Positions 9,070-17,278 of a stretch of 64,000 bases of DNA are shown one piece after another. The notes beneath the pieces were generated by a model. That model searched no databases, was not told the origin of the DNA, and saw only the letters and a program-made list of their open reading frames with translations. Both the position numbers and the translations under genes were made by a program. This stretch comes from Jeotgalibaca arthritidis (GTDB taxonomy: Bacteria; Bacillota; Bacilli; Lactobacillales; Aerococcaceae), in contig NZ_CP049740.1 of NCBI RefSeq assembly GCF_011100465.1, positions 623,857 through 687,856 on the forward strand. Direction: 5' to 3'. Position 1 is the first letter of the stretch; each line of letters starts with the position of its first letter.

Positions 9070-10122
9070 TTATTTGTTTTGAGCTGCTAGGTTTTTCTTA
9101 ACTGCTTCTTCTAAACCGTTTAGGTAAGTTGCACCTAATGCGCGGTCATATAAACCGTAACCTGGTTTTCCTGTTTCGCCCCAGATCATACGACCATGGT
9201 CAGGACGGATTGCGCCTTCGAATCCAGCTTCAACACATGCTTTAACAACTTCGTACATGTCGATTGAACCCATTTCTGAAAGGTGAGCTGATTCTTCGAA
9301 TGAACGTCCACCAACAAGTTTGATGTTACGTGCATGCATAAAGTTAACACGTTTTTTAGCTAACATGTCTTTTAGAATTGCGATTGTATCGTTCTTAGGA
9401 TCTGATGCGTAAGAACCAACACATAATGTTACACCGTTATATTCTGAATCATACAAGTTGATGAAACGGTTTAATGCTTCGCCACCTGTGATGATACGTG
9501 GTAAACCAAAGATTGAATATGGAGGATCATCTGGGTGAATCGCCATTTTCACGCCTGCTTTTTCAGCAACTGGCATGATTTCTTTGATGAAGTATTCTAG
9601 GTTTTCCCATAGTTTTTCTTCATCAACTTCTTTGTACTCATCCATCAATGCGTTCATGCTTTCTGGTGTGTAGCTCTCATCCCAACCTGGAAGTGATAAT
9701 GTACGTGGGTCCATTTTGTTTACTTCTTCTTCGTCGAAGATTAAAGCGTTAGAACCATCTGGTAATTCGTAAGCTAGGTTTGAACGAGTCCAGTCAAAGA
9801 TTGGCATAAAGTTGTAACATACAACTGGGATTCCAGCTTCACCTAAGTTTTTTAGTGTTTCTTTGTATGCTGCGATATATTTATCACGATCTGGACGACC
9901 GATTTTGATTGATTCGTGAACTGGAACAGACTCGATAACGTTAATGTACATGCCATGTTCTTCTACGTCAGCTTGTAATTTTTTGATGCGTTCTAGTGGC
10001 CAAACTTCTCCAACTGGAATATCGTAAATTGCTGTAACAATTCCTTTCATACCAGGAATTTGACGAATATTTGCTAAAGTAACTGGATCATCATGACCGT
10101 ACCATCTGAATGACATTTCCAT
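9070..10122 (-). CDS. uxuA: Mannonate dehydratase
   Basis: 350-residue UxuA-family TIM-barrel enzyme. Dehydrates D-mannonate to 2-keto-3-deoxy-D-gluconate with a divalent metal. Family segments are plain: the opening SFRWYGHDDPVTL, MAIHPDDPPYSIFGLPRI near residue 200, HARNIK, and the C-terminal RPDHGRMIWGE. Length is normal. It lies between uxaC and uxuB and is co-transcribed from the kdgA promoter. ATG at 10120-10122 follows AGGAAG. Confidence 0.95.
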   Translation of the reverse strand: MEMSFRWYGHDDPVTLANIRQIPGMKGIVTAIYDIPVGEVWPLERIKKLQADVEEHGMYINVIESVPVHESIKIGRPDRDKYIAAYKETLKNLGEAGIPVVCYNFMPIFDWTRSNLAYELPDGSNALIFDEEEVNKMDPRTLSLPGWDESYTPESMNALMDEYKEVDEEKLWENLEYFIKEIMPVAEKAGVKMAIHPDDPPYSIFGLPRIITGGEALNRFINLYDSEYNGVTLCVGSYASDPKNDTIAILKDMLAKKRVNFMHARNIKLVGGRSFEESAHLSEMGSIDMYEVVKACVEAGFEGAIRPDHGRMIWGETGKPGYGLYDRALGATYLNGLEEAVKKNLAAQNK

Positions 10123-10150
10123 ATTGAAACACTTCCTTATTCTCTATTTT

Positions 10151-11566
10151 TTATTTTTTAAATTCAAAGTATTCAACTGCATTGTTGTAACTAATATTCT
10201 TAATTAATTTTTCTAACAGTGCATCGTCATTTGGAATTTCACCGCGTTCAACTAAGTCACCGATAAAGTCACATAGTAGACGACGGAAGTATTCGTGACG
10301 TGTGTAAGAAACAAAACTTCTTGAATCTGTTAGCATACCTACAAAGTTCATTAGTAGACCTGCTTCAGATAAAGATTTCAATTGTTTCAACATACCGTAT
10401 TTTGTATCGTTGAACCACCAACCTGAACCAAGTTGTACTTTACTTCTAATTCCTTCTGAATTCATTTGGAAGTTAGCTGCTGCAGTACCTGCTAAGTCAA
10501 AGTAAGTTGGATCTAATGGGTAAATAATAAATTTAGGTAGTTGGTTATTTTCATCCATCGCACCCATTAAGTTATTTAAAGCATAACTCACATTTGGTTG
10601 GTCTGTAATTGAATCAACACCTGCATCTGGTCCAAGCTTGTTGAAAATACGTCTGTTGTTATTACGAATTGCGCCGAAGTGCAACTGCATCACGAATTTC
10701 TTAGCGTGGTAGATTTTACCTAATTCAACGAATAATTTTGTTTGGTATTTTGCATATTCTTCATTAGAAACAGTTTCACCATTAGCAGCTTTTTGGAAGA
10801 TTGCTTCAATCTCTTCATCACTTGCTTCAACATAATGAATGGTTGTTAAACCATGGTCAGAAATGTTTGAGCCATGATCAGCGAAATATTGAATACGTTC
10901 TTCAAGGCCAGCTAGTAGACTAGTAAAGCTATCCATATCATTGCCAGTAACTTGCTTCATGTTTCCTAGGAAACGTGTGAATTTAGCAGCATCTTGAATA
11001 GCAAATGCTTCGTCAGGACGGAATCCTGGCAAAACAGCGACATCAAAACTCTCGTCTTCAGCAATTTGTTTGTGCCAAGCAAGATCATCTGTTGGATTAT
11101 CTGTTGTACATACAAATGTAACGTTTGAGTTTTTAATCAGTTTACGTGCTGTTAACTGTTCTTCTTCAATAACTTGATTACATTTATCATAAATTTCTTT
11201 CCAGTTTTTGCTGGTTAGTAATTCATCAATGTGGAAATAGCGTTTTAATTCCAATGCAGACCAATGGAATAACGGGTTCCCTACTGCGTTTTCACAAGCG
11301 TAAGCCCATGCTTCAAATTTCTCTTCATCAGAAGCGTCGCCTGTAATCAATCGTTCGTCGATTCCCATTGCACGCATCCCACGCCATTTGTAATGGTCGC
11401 CACCTAACCATAATTCCGTTACATTCTTGAATTGATGGTCTTCAGCGATTTGTTGTGGTGATAGATGACAGTGGTAATCAAAGATTGGCATATCTTTGGA
11501 AAAGTCATGATAGAGACGCTGAGCTGTCTCTGTTTGGAGCATAAAATTATCATGGATAAATGACAT
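10151..11566 (-). CDS. uxaC: Glucuronate isomerase
   Basis: 471-residue metal-dependent isomerase of the amidohydrolase fold. Interconverts D-glucuronate and D-fructuronate (also galacturonate and tagaturonate). The typical opening PIFDYHCHLSPQQIAED (about 28-44) carries two metal-ligand His residues, and LHFGAIRNNN (about 295) is another conserved block. Length is normal for the family. It is the first committed step for free glucuronate released by the upstream glycosidase. It sits 45 bp after kdgA and is preceded by GAGGGG. Confidence 0.95.
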   Translation of the reverse strand: MSFIHDNFMLQTETAQRLYHDFSKDMPIFDYHCHLSPQQIAEDHQFKNVTELWLGGDHYKWRGMRAMGIDERLITGDASDEEKFEAWAYACENAVGNPLFHWSALELKRYFHIDELLTSKNWKEIYDKCNQVIEEEQLTARKLIKNSNVTFVCTTDNPTDDLAWHKQIAEDESFDVAVLPGFRPDEAFAIQDAAKFTRFLGNMKQVTGNDMDSFTSLLAGLEERIQYFADHGSNISDHGLTTIHYVEASDEEIEAIFQKAANGETVSNEEYAKYQTKLFVELGKIYHAKKFVMQLHFGAIRNNNRRIFNKLGPDAGVDSITDQPNVSYALNNLMGAMDENNQLPKFIIYPLDPTYFDLAGTAAANFQMNSEGIRSKVQLGSGWWFNDTKYGMLKQLKSLSEAGLLMNFVGMLTDSRSFVSYTRHEYFRRLLCDFIGDLVERGEIPNDDALLEKLIKNISYNNAVEYFEFKK

Positions 11567-11611
11567 CCGGTAAGTCCCCTCTTTCTCAAATAAAATTCAA
11601 ACAGTGGTTGC

Positions 11612-12262
11612 TTATTTGTCAGCTAAGATTGTTGCTAATTTATCAGCAAATTCTTTTGATGCTGCTTCAACAGCTTCGTAACCGCCAGTTTTTAAGTCTT
11701 TTGTCAAGGCACTTCCGACACCAACAGCCCAAGCGCCGTTAGCAATCCATTTGTCCATGTTATCTAATGAAACGCCACCTGAAGGCATTGCTTCAACCCA
11801 TGGAATCGGACCGTGTAAGTCTTTAATAAATCCTGGGCCTAATAAACCACCTGGGAACAATTTAACAACTTCACAACCAGATTCAAGAGCCATTGTTACT
11901 TCTGTAATTGAGCCACAACCCGGTAGGTAAGGAACAGTGTATAAGTTACACATTTTCGCAATTTTTTCGCTGTATGATGGGCTTACGATGAATTTCGCAC
12001 CGTTTAGGATTGCAATACGAGCAGCAACATCATCAAGTACTGTTCCAGCACCAACAACCATGTCTGTTCCAGCAAATTCATCAGCTAACTGACGCATAAC
12101 TTGTTCAGCATTTGGTGTTGAGAAGGTTACTTCAATATTTTTGATGCCGCCTTTGTATACAGCTTTAGAAACTTCGTAGCCTTCTTCTTGAGTTGCCCCA
12201 CGAACGACTGCAAATAAAAAGTTTTCTTGTAATTGATTTAAAGTGTCTCTTTTGACGCTCAT
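11612..12262 (-). CDS. kdgA: 2-keto-3-deoxy-6-phosphogluconate aldolase (KDPG aldolase)
   Basis: 216-residue class I aldolase that splits KDPG into pyruvate and glyceraldehyde 3-phosphate. FAVVRG carries the conserved Arg; VEVTFSTP (here IEVTFST), VVGAGTVL, the Schiff-base Lys in AKFIVSPS and the phosphate loop MPSGGV are all visible. First gene of the operon, behind a consensus promoter with a palindromic operator. Its kinase partner kdgK is about 33 kb away at 45 kb. The start is preceded by TTGGAGG. Confidence 0.93.
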   Translation of the reverse strand: MSVKRDTLNQLQENFLFAVVRGATQEEGYEVSKAVYKGGIKNIEVTFSTPNAEQVMRQLADEFAGTDMVVGAGTVLDDVAARIAILNGAKFIVSPSYSEKIAKMCNLYTVPYLPGCGSITEVTMALESGCEVVKLFPGGLLGPGFIKDLHGPIPWVEAMPSGGVSLDNMDKWIANGAWAVGVGSALTKDLKTGGYEAVEAASKEFADKLATILADK

Positions 12263-12287
12263 TATATTTCCTCCAATTTCTTTTTTT

Positions 12288-12354
12288 GTTTCGCATTGTG
12301 AAACGCAGTATCACATAACGATTTAATTATAAATTGAATTAAAATTTATGTCAA
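12288..12354 (-). promoter_or_regulatory. kdgA promoter with palindromic operator
   Basis: On the minus strand TTGACA (12349-12354) and TATAAT (12326-12331) are separated by 17 bp, a perfect sigma-A promoter. Just downstream, 12288-12304 reads GTTTCGCATTGTGAAAC, with GTTTC and GAAAC arms around seven bases. This is well placed for repression by the adjacent IclR regulator and shares the TTTC-N7-GAAA frame with the kduI and kdgK boxes. Confidence 0.8.
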
Positions 12355-12364
12355 CGGTTAATCA

Positions 12365-13147
12365 CTAATAATCCAAAGTTCCACCAAGCAACTGTGAAAT
12401 CCTTTCCGCACACTCACGAATCTTCGCAACATAGTGTTCTTTATTTGGTTTTTCTTTAATTGGCAGCGAGATACTTAAGGCACCTGCAACGGATTCTTTG
12501 TAGCTTGAAAAGATTGATCCAACGCAGAAAACGCCATATTCAAACTCCTCATCATCGACTGCGTAGCCCTCCTCTCTTACTTTTTCAATTTCTGCCATAA
12601 ATTGTTCAATGTTTGTTAGTGTGTGCTCTGTTTTTTGTTCCGTTTCTAAATCGCTCCAGTACAATAGAATTTCATTGTCGGACCGTTTAGCCAACATCGC
12701 TTTCCCAACTGCCGTACAATAAAGCGGCGCTTTAAGGCCAATCTTAGAGCGCATTTTCGATTCGTGGTGATCGCCATACTTGTCGATGTAAAGGATTTCA
12801 TCGTTATCTTCGATAACAAGATGAACGGTCTGGTTAATTTCTTCAGAAAGCTGACGAATGTTACTTTTAGCGACATTAATAAAATCAATATTTTGAACAC
12901 GCTTATTGCCCAATTCAAACATTCTCAGTGACACACGGTACTGTTTATTTTCTTCCACTTGTTCAATAAGGCCATTCTCAATAAGCGATTGGACAATGCG
13001 ATGAGTCGTTGCCTTATGCAGTCCAACTTTTTCACTTAGCTCGCCTAATCCTAGACTATTAGCGTCTGCTAGTGTCTCTAAAATAAAGACTGCTCTATCA
13101 ATTGACTGCACTTTAGATGTTACTGGTTGATCTGATTTTGTAGCCAT
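12365..13147 (-). CDS. IclR family transcriptional regulator, KdgR-like
   Basis: 260-residue IclR protein: N-terminal winged helix (SIDRAVFILETLAD through the recognition region HKATTHRIVQSLIENG) and a C-terminal GAF-like effector domain with KIGLKAPLYCTAVGKAML. Such proteins usually repress hexuronate genes and release on KDG or a related intermediate. It lies directly upstream of the kdgA-uxaC-uxuA-uxuB operon, whose promoter begins 10 bp past its stop. The frame is open to 13177, but ATG at 13145-13147 has GAGGG upstream and starts the usual N-terminus, so that start was chosen. Two other IclR genes (46.2 and 55.7 kb) are in the window. Confidence 0.88.
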   Translation of the reverse strand: MATKSDQPVTSKVQSIDRAVFILETLADANSLGLGELSEKVGLHKATTHRIVQSLIENGLIEQVEENKQYRVSLRMFELGNKRVQNIDFINVAKSNIRQLSEEINQTVHLVIEDNDEILYIDKYGDHHESKMRSKIGLKAPLYCTAVGKAMLAKRSDNEILLYWSDLETEQKTEHTLTNIEQFMAEIEKVREEGYAVDDEEFEYGVFCVGSIFSSYKESVAGALSISLPIKEKPNKEHYVAKIRECAERISQLLGGTLDY

Positions 13148-13323
13148 TTTATTTTCCCTCGTTTTTTTAGTTAGCACTAAATTGCTTTTTATTTTATTGG
13201 GTCTAGTATAGCAAGCATTATTTCATTTTTGCAAAAAAGATTTTTAATTGTCTGTATTTGAAGAGAAAAGTATGGCTCTTTTTATTGCTAACTATCTCTA
13301 TTATAGACTGTTACCCCACTATA

Positions 13324-13337
13324 TAAAAGCGTTTACA
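13324..13337 (-). promoter_or_regulatory. cre-like site upstream of the IclR gene
   Basis: TGTAAACGCTTTTA on the minus strand matches TGNAANCGNWNNCW at every fixed position except one. A TATAAT lies about 25 bp further downstream on the same strand. The rest of 13178-13398 shows no gene. Confidence 0.45.
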
Positions 13338-13398
13338 TCTTTATTTTGTAAAATATTTAATCAGAACCATATTGTTATAATATACGACCTGTTCAATA

Positions 13399-13438
13399 AA
13401 AAAGAGACGTAGAGTCAAATGGCTCTACGTCTCTTTTT
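13399..13438 (-). terminator. Intrinsic terminator of the BmrCD-like exporter operon
   Basis: AAAGAGACGTAGAG and CTCTACGTCTCTTT form a 14-bp perfect stem; T-rich on both sides, so it could act in both directions. It overlaps the stop of the second exporter gene. Confidence 0.9.
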
Positions 13439-15194
13439 ACATCGCTTCAGCAATACTTTTCTTCTGCATACGATACATCTCTGCGTACTTACCGTCTAAT
13501 AAAAGCAACTCTTGATGATTCCCTCTTTCAACAATTTCACCATTGTCTAAGACAAGAATTTGATCAGCGTGCTGGATAGTAGATAAACGGTGGGCGATGA
13601 TAAAGGTTGTTCGCCCTTCTTTTAAAACATCCATCGCATGTTGGATGATTTCTTCTGTCTCTGTATCGATACTAGATGTCGCCTCGTCCAAAATTAAAAT
13701 TTTAGGATTATAAGCTAAGGCTCTAGCAAATGAAATTAATTGTCTTTGACCAGAACTCAAGGTACTCCCTTTTTCAACGACTAGCTCATCTAAGCCTTTT
13801 TCAAAGTGAAGCAACATTTGGTCGCCGCCTACTTTTTCCAAAGCACTGTGGGCCATTTCTTTGGTAATCGTTGGATTTTCTAGCGTAATATTGGATTCAA
13901 TGGTTCCTGTAAAAAGAAAGGGATCTTGCAAGACAATCCCCATCCCTTGGCGGACACTTTTACGCGAAGCCAATTTGGTATTTTGTCCATCAATTCGAAT
14001 TTCACCTTGATCTGGATCATAGAAGCGGAATAAAAGATTCATAATGGAACTCTTACCTGAACCCGTATGGCCGACAAGCGCAACCGTTTCTCCTGAGTTT
14101 GCTGTAAAGCTAATATCCTTCAAAACCTTGGTCTCTTCTTTGTAACCAAAACTCACTTGATCAAATTCAACTTTCCCTACTGTCAAATCTAATTTACCAC
14201 TCGCATCCTCTTCAGCAGGTGTATCGACTAAGGTAAAGACACGTTCACCGGCTGCGATGGCTTGTTGAACAAATGACATCTGTTGGATAATACCTTGAAT
14301 AGGATCATATAAACGTGTCACATAGTCACCGAACACATAGAGCGTCCCGATCGAAATCCCTAAAATACCATCTAAATACTGGCTACCAAAAAATAACATA
14401 ACGAACATGAGCGTCACGTGACGCAACAGACCGCCTAGTGTGAATTGTGCAGCTGAATCTAATAGCACGTATTTCCGTTCAACTTCAAACCAAGCTTGAT
14501 TAATCGTATTAAATTCTTCAGAAACTTTCTCTTCCTGCTGAAAAGCTTGAATAATCGACATACCTTGGACTGATTCATTGATTTTACCGTTGATATCACT
14601 ATTCAATTCCCGTTCTTTACGGCTAAACCGGCCGGCATATTTACTGTAATATTTATGCCAAATATACATCAGTGGCAATAAAACAAGTAAGGATAAGCCT
14701 AGTCCGACATGCAAACGGGTAATGGCAATGTAGGTCCCAATCACATAAATCACATTTAGCATGACATTGCTGATGGTCACCACATAAAACTGCTGGCGTA
14801 AGACTTCGGTGTCGTTTGTAATTTGTGACACCACCTTACCAGCTGGTAAATTATCAAAGTAGCGGATCGGTAGTTTTTGAAGATGACGATAAGCTTGATC
14901 ACGAATAATTTTAATAATTTTGTTAGCAGTCTTTGTAAGGATTAAGAAACTCAGATAGCGTAACAGAGCCGTTACACCAATTAATAGAGCATACAAGCCG
15001 AGCAATCTCACTAACAAGTCGGTTAGCAATTGTCCCGATGCAGCTGAGGGTGTAATCACATCATCAATCAATTGTTGTGCCACAATGGGCGCATATAAAT
15101 CGGTAATCACTGCTGTGATTAGTAATGTAAATCCTATGACAAATTTGCCTTTATCATATTTCATATAAGATAATAGTCGTTTGACTGTTTTCAT
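13437..15194 (-). CDS. Heterodimeric multidrug ABC exporter, subunit with canonical ATPase site (BmrD/YheH-like)
   Basis: 585-residue half-transporter: six-helix transmembrane domain (about 15-310) then ABC ATPase. Walker A GHTGSGKSS (about 368), signature LSSGQRQ, and Walker B ILILDEATSS with the catalytic Glu. It overlaps the upstream subunit by four bases and must pair with it, since that partner has Asp at the catalytic position. Homologous pairs such as BmrCD, LmrCD and EfrAB export drugs. The leader peptide and attenuator upstream resemble the antibiotic-responsive control of Bacillus bmrB-bmrC-bmrD. Confidence 0.88.
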   Translation of the reverse strand: MKTVKRLLSYMKYDKGKFVIGFTLLITAVITDLYAPIVAQQLIDDVITPSAASGQLLTDLLVRLLGLYALLIGVTALLRYLSFLILTKTANKIIKIIRDQAYRHLQKLPIRYFDNLPAGKVVSQITNDTEVLRQQFYVVTISNVMLNVIYVIGTYIAITRLHVGLGLSLLVLLPLMYIWHKYYSKYAGRFSRKERELNSDINGKINESVQGMSIIQAFQQEEKVSEEFNTINQAWFEVERKYVLLDSAAQFTLGGLLRHVTLMFVMLFFGSQYLDGILGISIGTLYVFGDYVTRLYDPIQGIIQQMSFVQQAIAAGERVFTLVDTPAEEDASGKLDLTVGKVEFDQVSFGYKEETKVLKDISFTANSGETVALVGHTGSGKSSIMNLLFRFYDPDQGEIRIDGQNTKLASRKSVRQGMGIVLQDPFLFTGTIESNITLENPTITKEMAHSALEKVGGDQMLLHFEKGLDELVVEKGSTLSSGQRQLISFARALAYNPKILILDEATSSIDTETEEIIQHAMDVLKEGRTTFIIAHRLSTIQHADQILVLDNGEIVERGNHQELLLLDGKYAEMYRMQKKSIAEAM

Positions 15195-16933
15195 TCATCA
15201 GCACCTGCCTTTAACTCTTGGCGAAGATACTGGGTGTAGTACCATCCTTTTCTACTAATTAAGGCGTCGTGGCTGCCGCGCTCAATAATTTTTCCATCTT
15301 CCATAACGATAATTTCATCGGCTTGTTTAACCGCTGAAAGTCGGTGGGTAGAAATAATAGTCGTTTTCCCACTTCTAAGCTGTTTGATATTTTCTACAAT
15401 TTTTTGTTCGGTTTTCGCATCCACTGCCGATAAAGAATCATCTAAAATTAAAATTTCAGGATCTTTAATTAAGGCTCTAGCAATCGAAATCCGTTGTTTT
15501 TGGCCCCCTGAAATAGAGACCCCTTTTTCACCAATCATGGTGTCTAGCCCTTCAGCCATTTTCTTGAGATCGTCCTCAAATGATGCAATTCGGATGCTTG
15601 CCATAATTTCATCATCTGTGGCACTCCCTTTCCCAAAGGCGATATTATCCCTAACACTCTTAGAGAAAAGAATATGGTCTTGCGGCACATAACCAATTAG
15701 ATTTTGAACAGTCTTACCTTTATAAGCTAAAATCGGTTCTGTTCCTACCATTAAATCACCGCTACCTAGTGGGTATTGGCGCAATAATTGGCGAATAAAG
15801 GTCGTCTTGCCGGCACCTGTTTTCCCCACAATTCCTAATGTTTTCCCTTTCGGAATAACCACGTCAATCTGGTCTAAATTCACATCTTGGCTAGATGGGT
15901 ACTTAAATGATAAACCGTGAACAGTAATATCATCCACTGTTTCAATAACCTTACTCCCATCAGCTTCCATACTGTCGTTTGCTGAAAGAACGGTCTCAAC
16001 CCGTTCCATCGACGCACTACCTTGACGAAGAACGTTAGTCAATTCACCAATTGACATAATCGGCCAAACAATCATTCCTAAATACATTTGGAAGGCAACA
16101 ATGTCACCAACTGATAGCTGTCCTTTGGAGACTAGGTAAGCCCCATAACCAAACGAAATCAAGTTGCTCACTGACAGGGTCACTTTTGTGAGCGGTGAGA
16201 ATAAAGCATTGGCATCGGCAACGCGATTATTCTTGGCTAGCATACTTTCCGTTTGCTGGCGGAATTTTTCGACATAGTCGTCCTCTTTCACGTAAGCTCT
16301 AATCACGCGGATACCATCCACCACTTCTAGCACATCATTATTCAATGACGAAAAGGCATCTTGAGCTGCTGTGTAACGTTTCTCAACAATGTTCCCTAAC
16401 TTGCCAAATAAGTAAGCTAGGATCGTTAATGGTAATAAACTGAAAAATGTTAGCTTCCATGAGACAGACAAGCCCATCATAAGAACGATGACTGCTAAAA
16501 ATAAAGTCGCATTCATTAATACCATCATGCCATAACCTGCCGTATCAGCAATCGACCGGACATCTTGCGTTGCACGAGCCATTAAGTCACCAGTACGGAA
16601 TTTTTCATAAAAGCTCGCTCTCATTTTTAAAAAGTGGTTCATTAATTTTGATCGCATTTGTGCTTGGAGTTTAGCAGCGCCTGTAAATAAATAATAGGAC
16701 CAGATAAATTCTAAAATATAAGCACCAATTAAACTAATTAAAAATAATAGCCCAAACAAACGTAGGGCAGACCCTGTGAGTTCATCTTTAATAATGGCAT
16801 CAATAAGTTGCCCGATAATATAAGGAATGAAGACACTGAATCCGTTACTGCCGATCATGGTTAGTAATGACACCACGTAATCGAATCGATTTTCTTTAAA
16901 AAAATCTTTTAACTTAAACATCACATTAAACAT
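15191..16933 (-). CDS. Heterodimeric multidrug ABC exporter, subunit with degenerate ATPase site (BmrC/YheI-like)
   Basis: About 580-residue half-transporter with six transmembrane helices and an ABC domain: Walker A GKTGAGKTT, signature VSISGGQKQR, and Walker B ILILDDSLSAVD with Asp where the catalytic Glu should be, the mark of the inactive half of a heterodimer. The frame is open to 16990, but that TTG lies inside the attenuator T-run. ATG at 16931-16933, behind GAGGGAAG, gives the N-terminus MFNVMFKLKDFF, which fits the family; ATG at 16951 is an alternative. Controlled by the leader and terminator just upstream. Confidence 0.87.
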   Translation of the reverse strand: MFNVMFKLKDFFKENRFDYVVSLLTMIGSNGFSVFIPYIIGQLIDAIIKDELTGSALRLFGLLFLISLIGAYILEFIWSYYLFTGAAKLQAQMRSKLMNHFLKMRASFYEKFRTGDLMARATQDVRSIADTAGYGMMVLMNATLFLAVIVLMMGLSVSWKLTFFSLLPLTILAYLFGKLGNIVEKRYTAAQDAFSSLNNDVLEVVDGIRVIRAYVKEDDYVEKFRQQTESMLAKNNRVADANALFSPLTKVTLSVSNLISFGYGAYLVSKGQLSVGDIVAFQMYLGMIVWPIMSIGELTNVLRQGSASMERVETVLSANDSMEADGSKVIETVDDITVHGLSFKYPSSQDVNLDQIDVVIPKGKTLGIVGKTGAGKTTFIRQLLRQYPLGSGDLMVGTEPILAYKGKTVQNLIGYVPQDHILFSKSVRDNIAFGKGSATDDEIMASIRIASFEDDLKKMAEGLDTMIGEKGVSISGGQKQRISIARALIKDPEILILDDSLSAVDAKTEQKIVENIKQLRSGKTTIISTHRLSAVKQADEIIVMEDGKIIERGSHDALISRKGWYYTQYLRQELKAGADE

Positions 16934-16988
16934 AACTTGAACTTCCCTCATTTCTACCTTCCATGAAACAAGACTTAAAATTGGACGC

Positions 16989-17022
16989 AAAAAAGCGCAA
17001 TCCGTCCTTAAACAGATTGCGC
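16989..17022 (-). terminator. Attenuator terminator between leader peptide and ABC exporter
   Basis: GCGCAATC and GATTGCGC (16995-17002 / 17015-17022) form an 8-bp stem with a 12-base loop, followed by T6 on the minus strand. It lies after a short translated leader and before the exporter genes, as expected for transcription attenuation. Confidence 0.85.
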
Positions 17023-17053
17023 CTACTAATTCGTTTAGCTTATAGTACGCCCA

Positions 17054-17122
17054 TTAAATGTCTTCGTGGAAGGAGGTTAATAAATATTTGATTTGTTGTA
17101 AATTCATAGTAATAACAATCAT
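17054..17122 (-). CDS. 22-residue leader peptide controlling the ABC exporter
   Basis: ATG at 17120-17122, preceded at good spacing by AAAGGAGGG, opens a 22-codon frame, MIVITMNLQQIKYLLTSFHE followed by DI and a stop. It starts about 25 bp below a promoter and ends 31 bp before an intrinsic terminator. The Shine-Dalgarno AAGGAGG (17130-17136) is perfectly complementary to CCTCCTT inside the leader codons (17070-17076), so the RNA may hide its own start site when untranslated. The layout parallels bmrB of Bacillus subtilis, where ribosome stalling relieves attenuation. The sequence itself is not recognised. Confidence 0.72.
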   Translation of the reverse strand: MIVITMNLQQIKYLLTSFHEDI

Positions 17123-17152
17123 TGTAAACCCTCCTTTTCTTAGTCTTTCTAC

Positions 17153-17181
17153 AGTTTAATCGTTTTCAAACATTAGTACAA
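17153..17181 (-). promoter_or_regulatory. Promoter of the leader-exporter operon
   Basis: Minus strand TTGTAC (17176-17181), 17-bp spacer, TAAACT (17153-17158). Transcripts would start near 17146, just before the leader ribosome binding site. Confidence 0.65.
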
Positions 17182-17278
17182 GCCTTTTATTAAAAAATAG
17201 TAAAAGTTTTTTTCATTTTCTTTGAAATATCTGATAAAATCAGAAGAAATACGTTAGTTGAAACAAGGAGATGTAAGC

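Noticed and set aside
17153-17181. cre site overlapping the leader-exporter promoter (TGAAAACGATTAAA)
   Set aside because: Fails a fixed consensus position and the gene is a drug exporter, so carbon control is unlikely.
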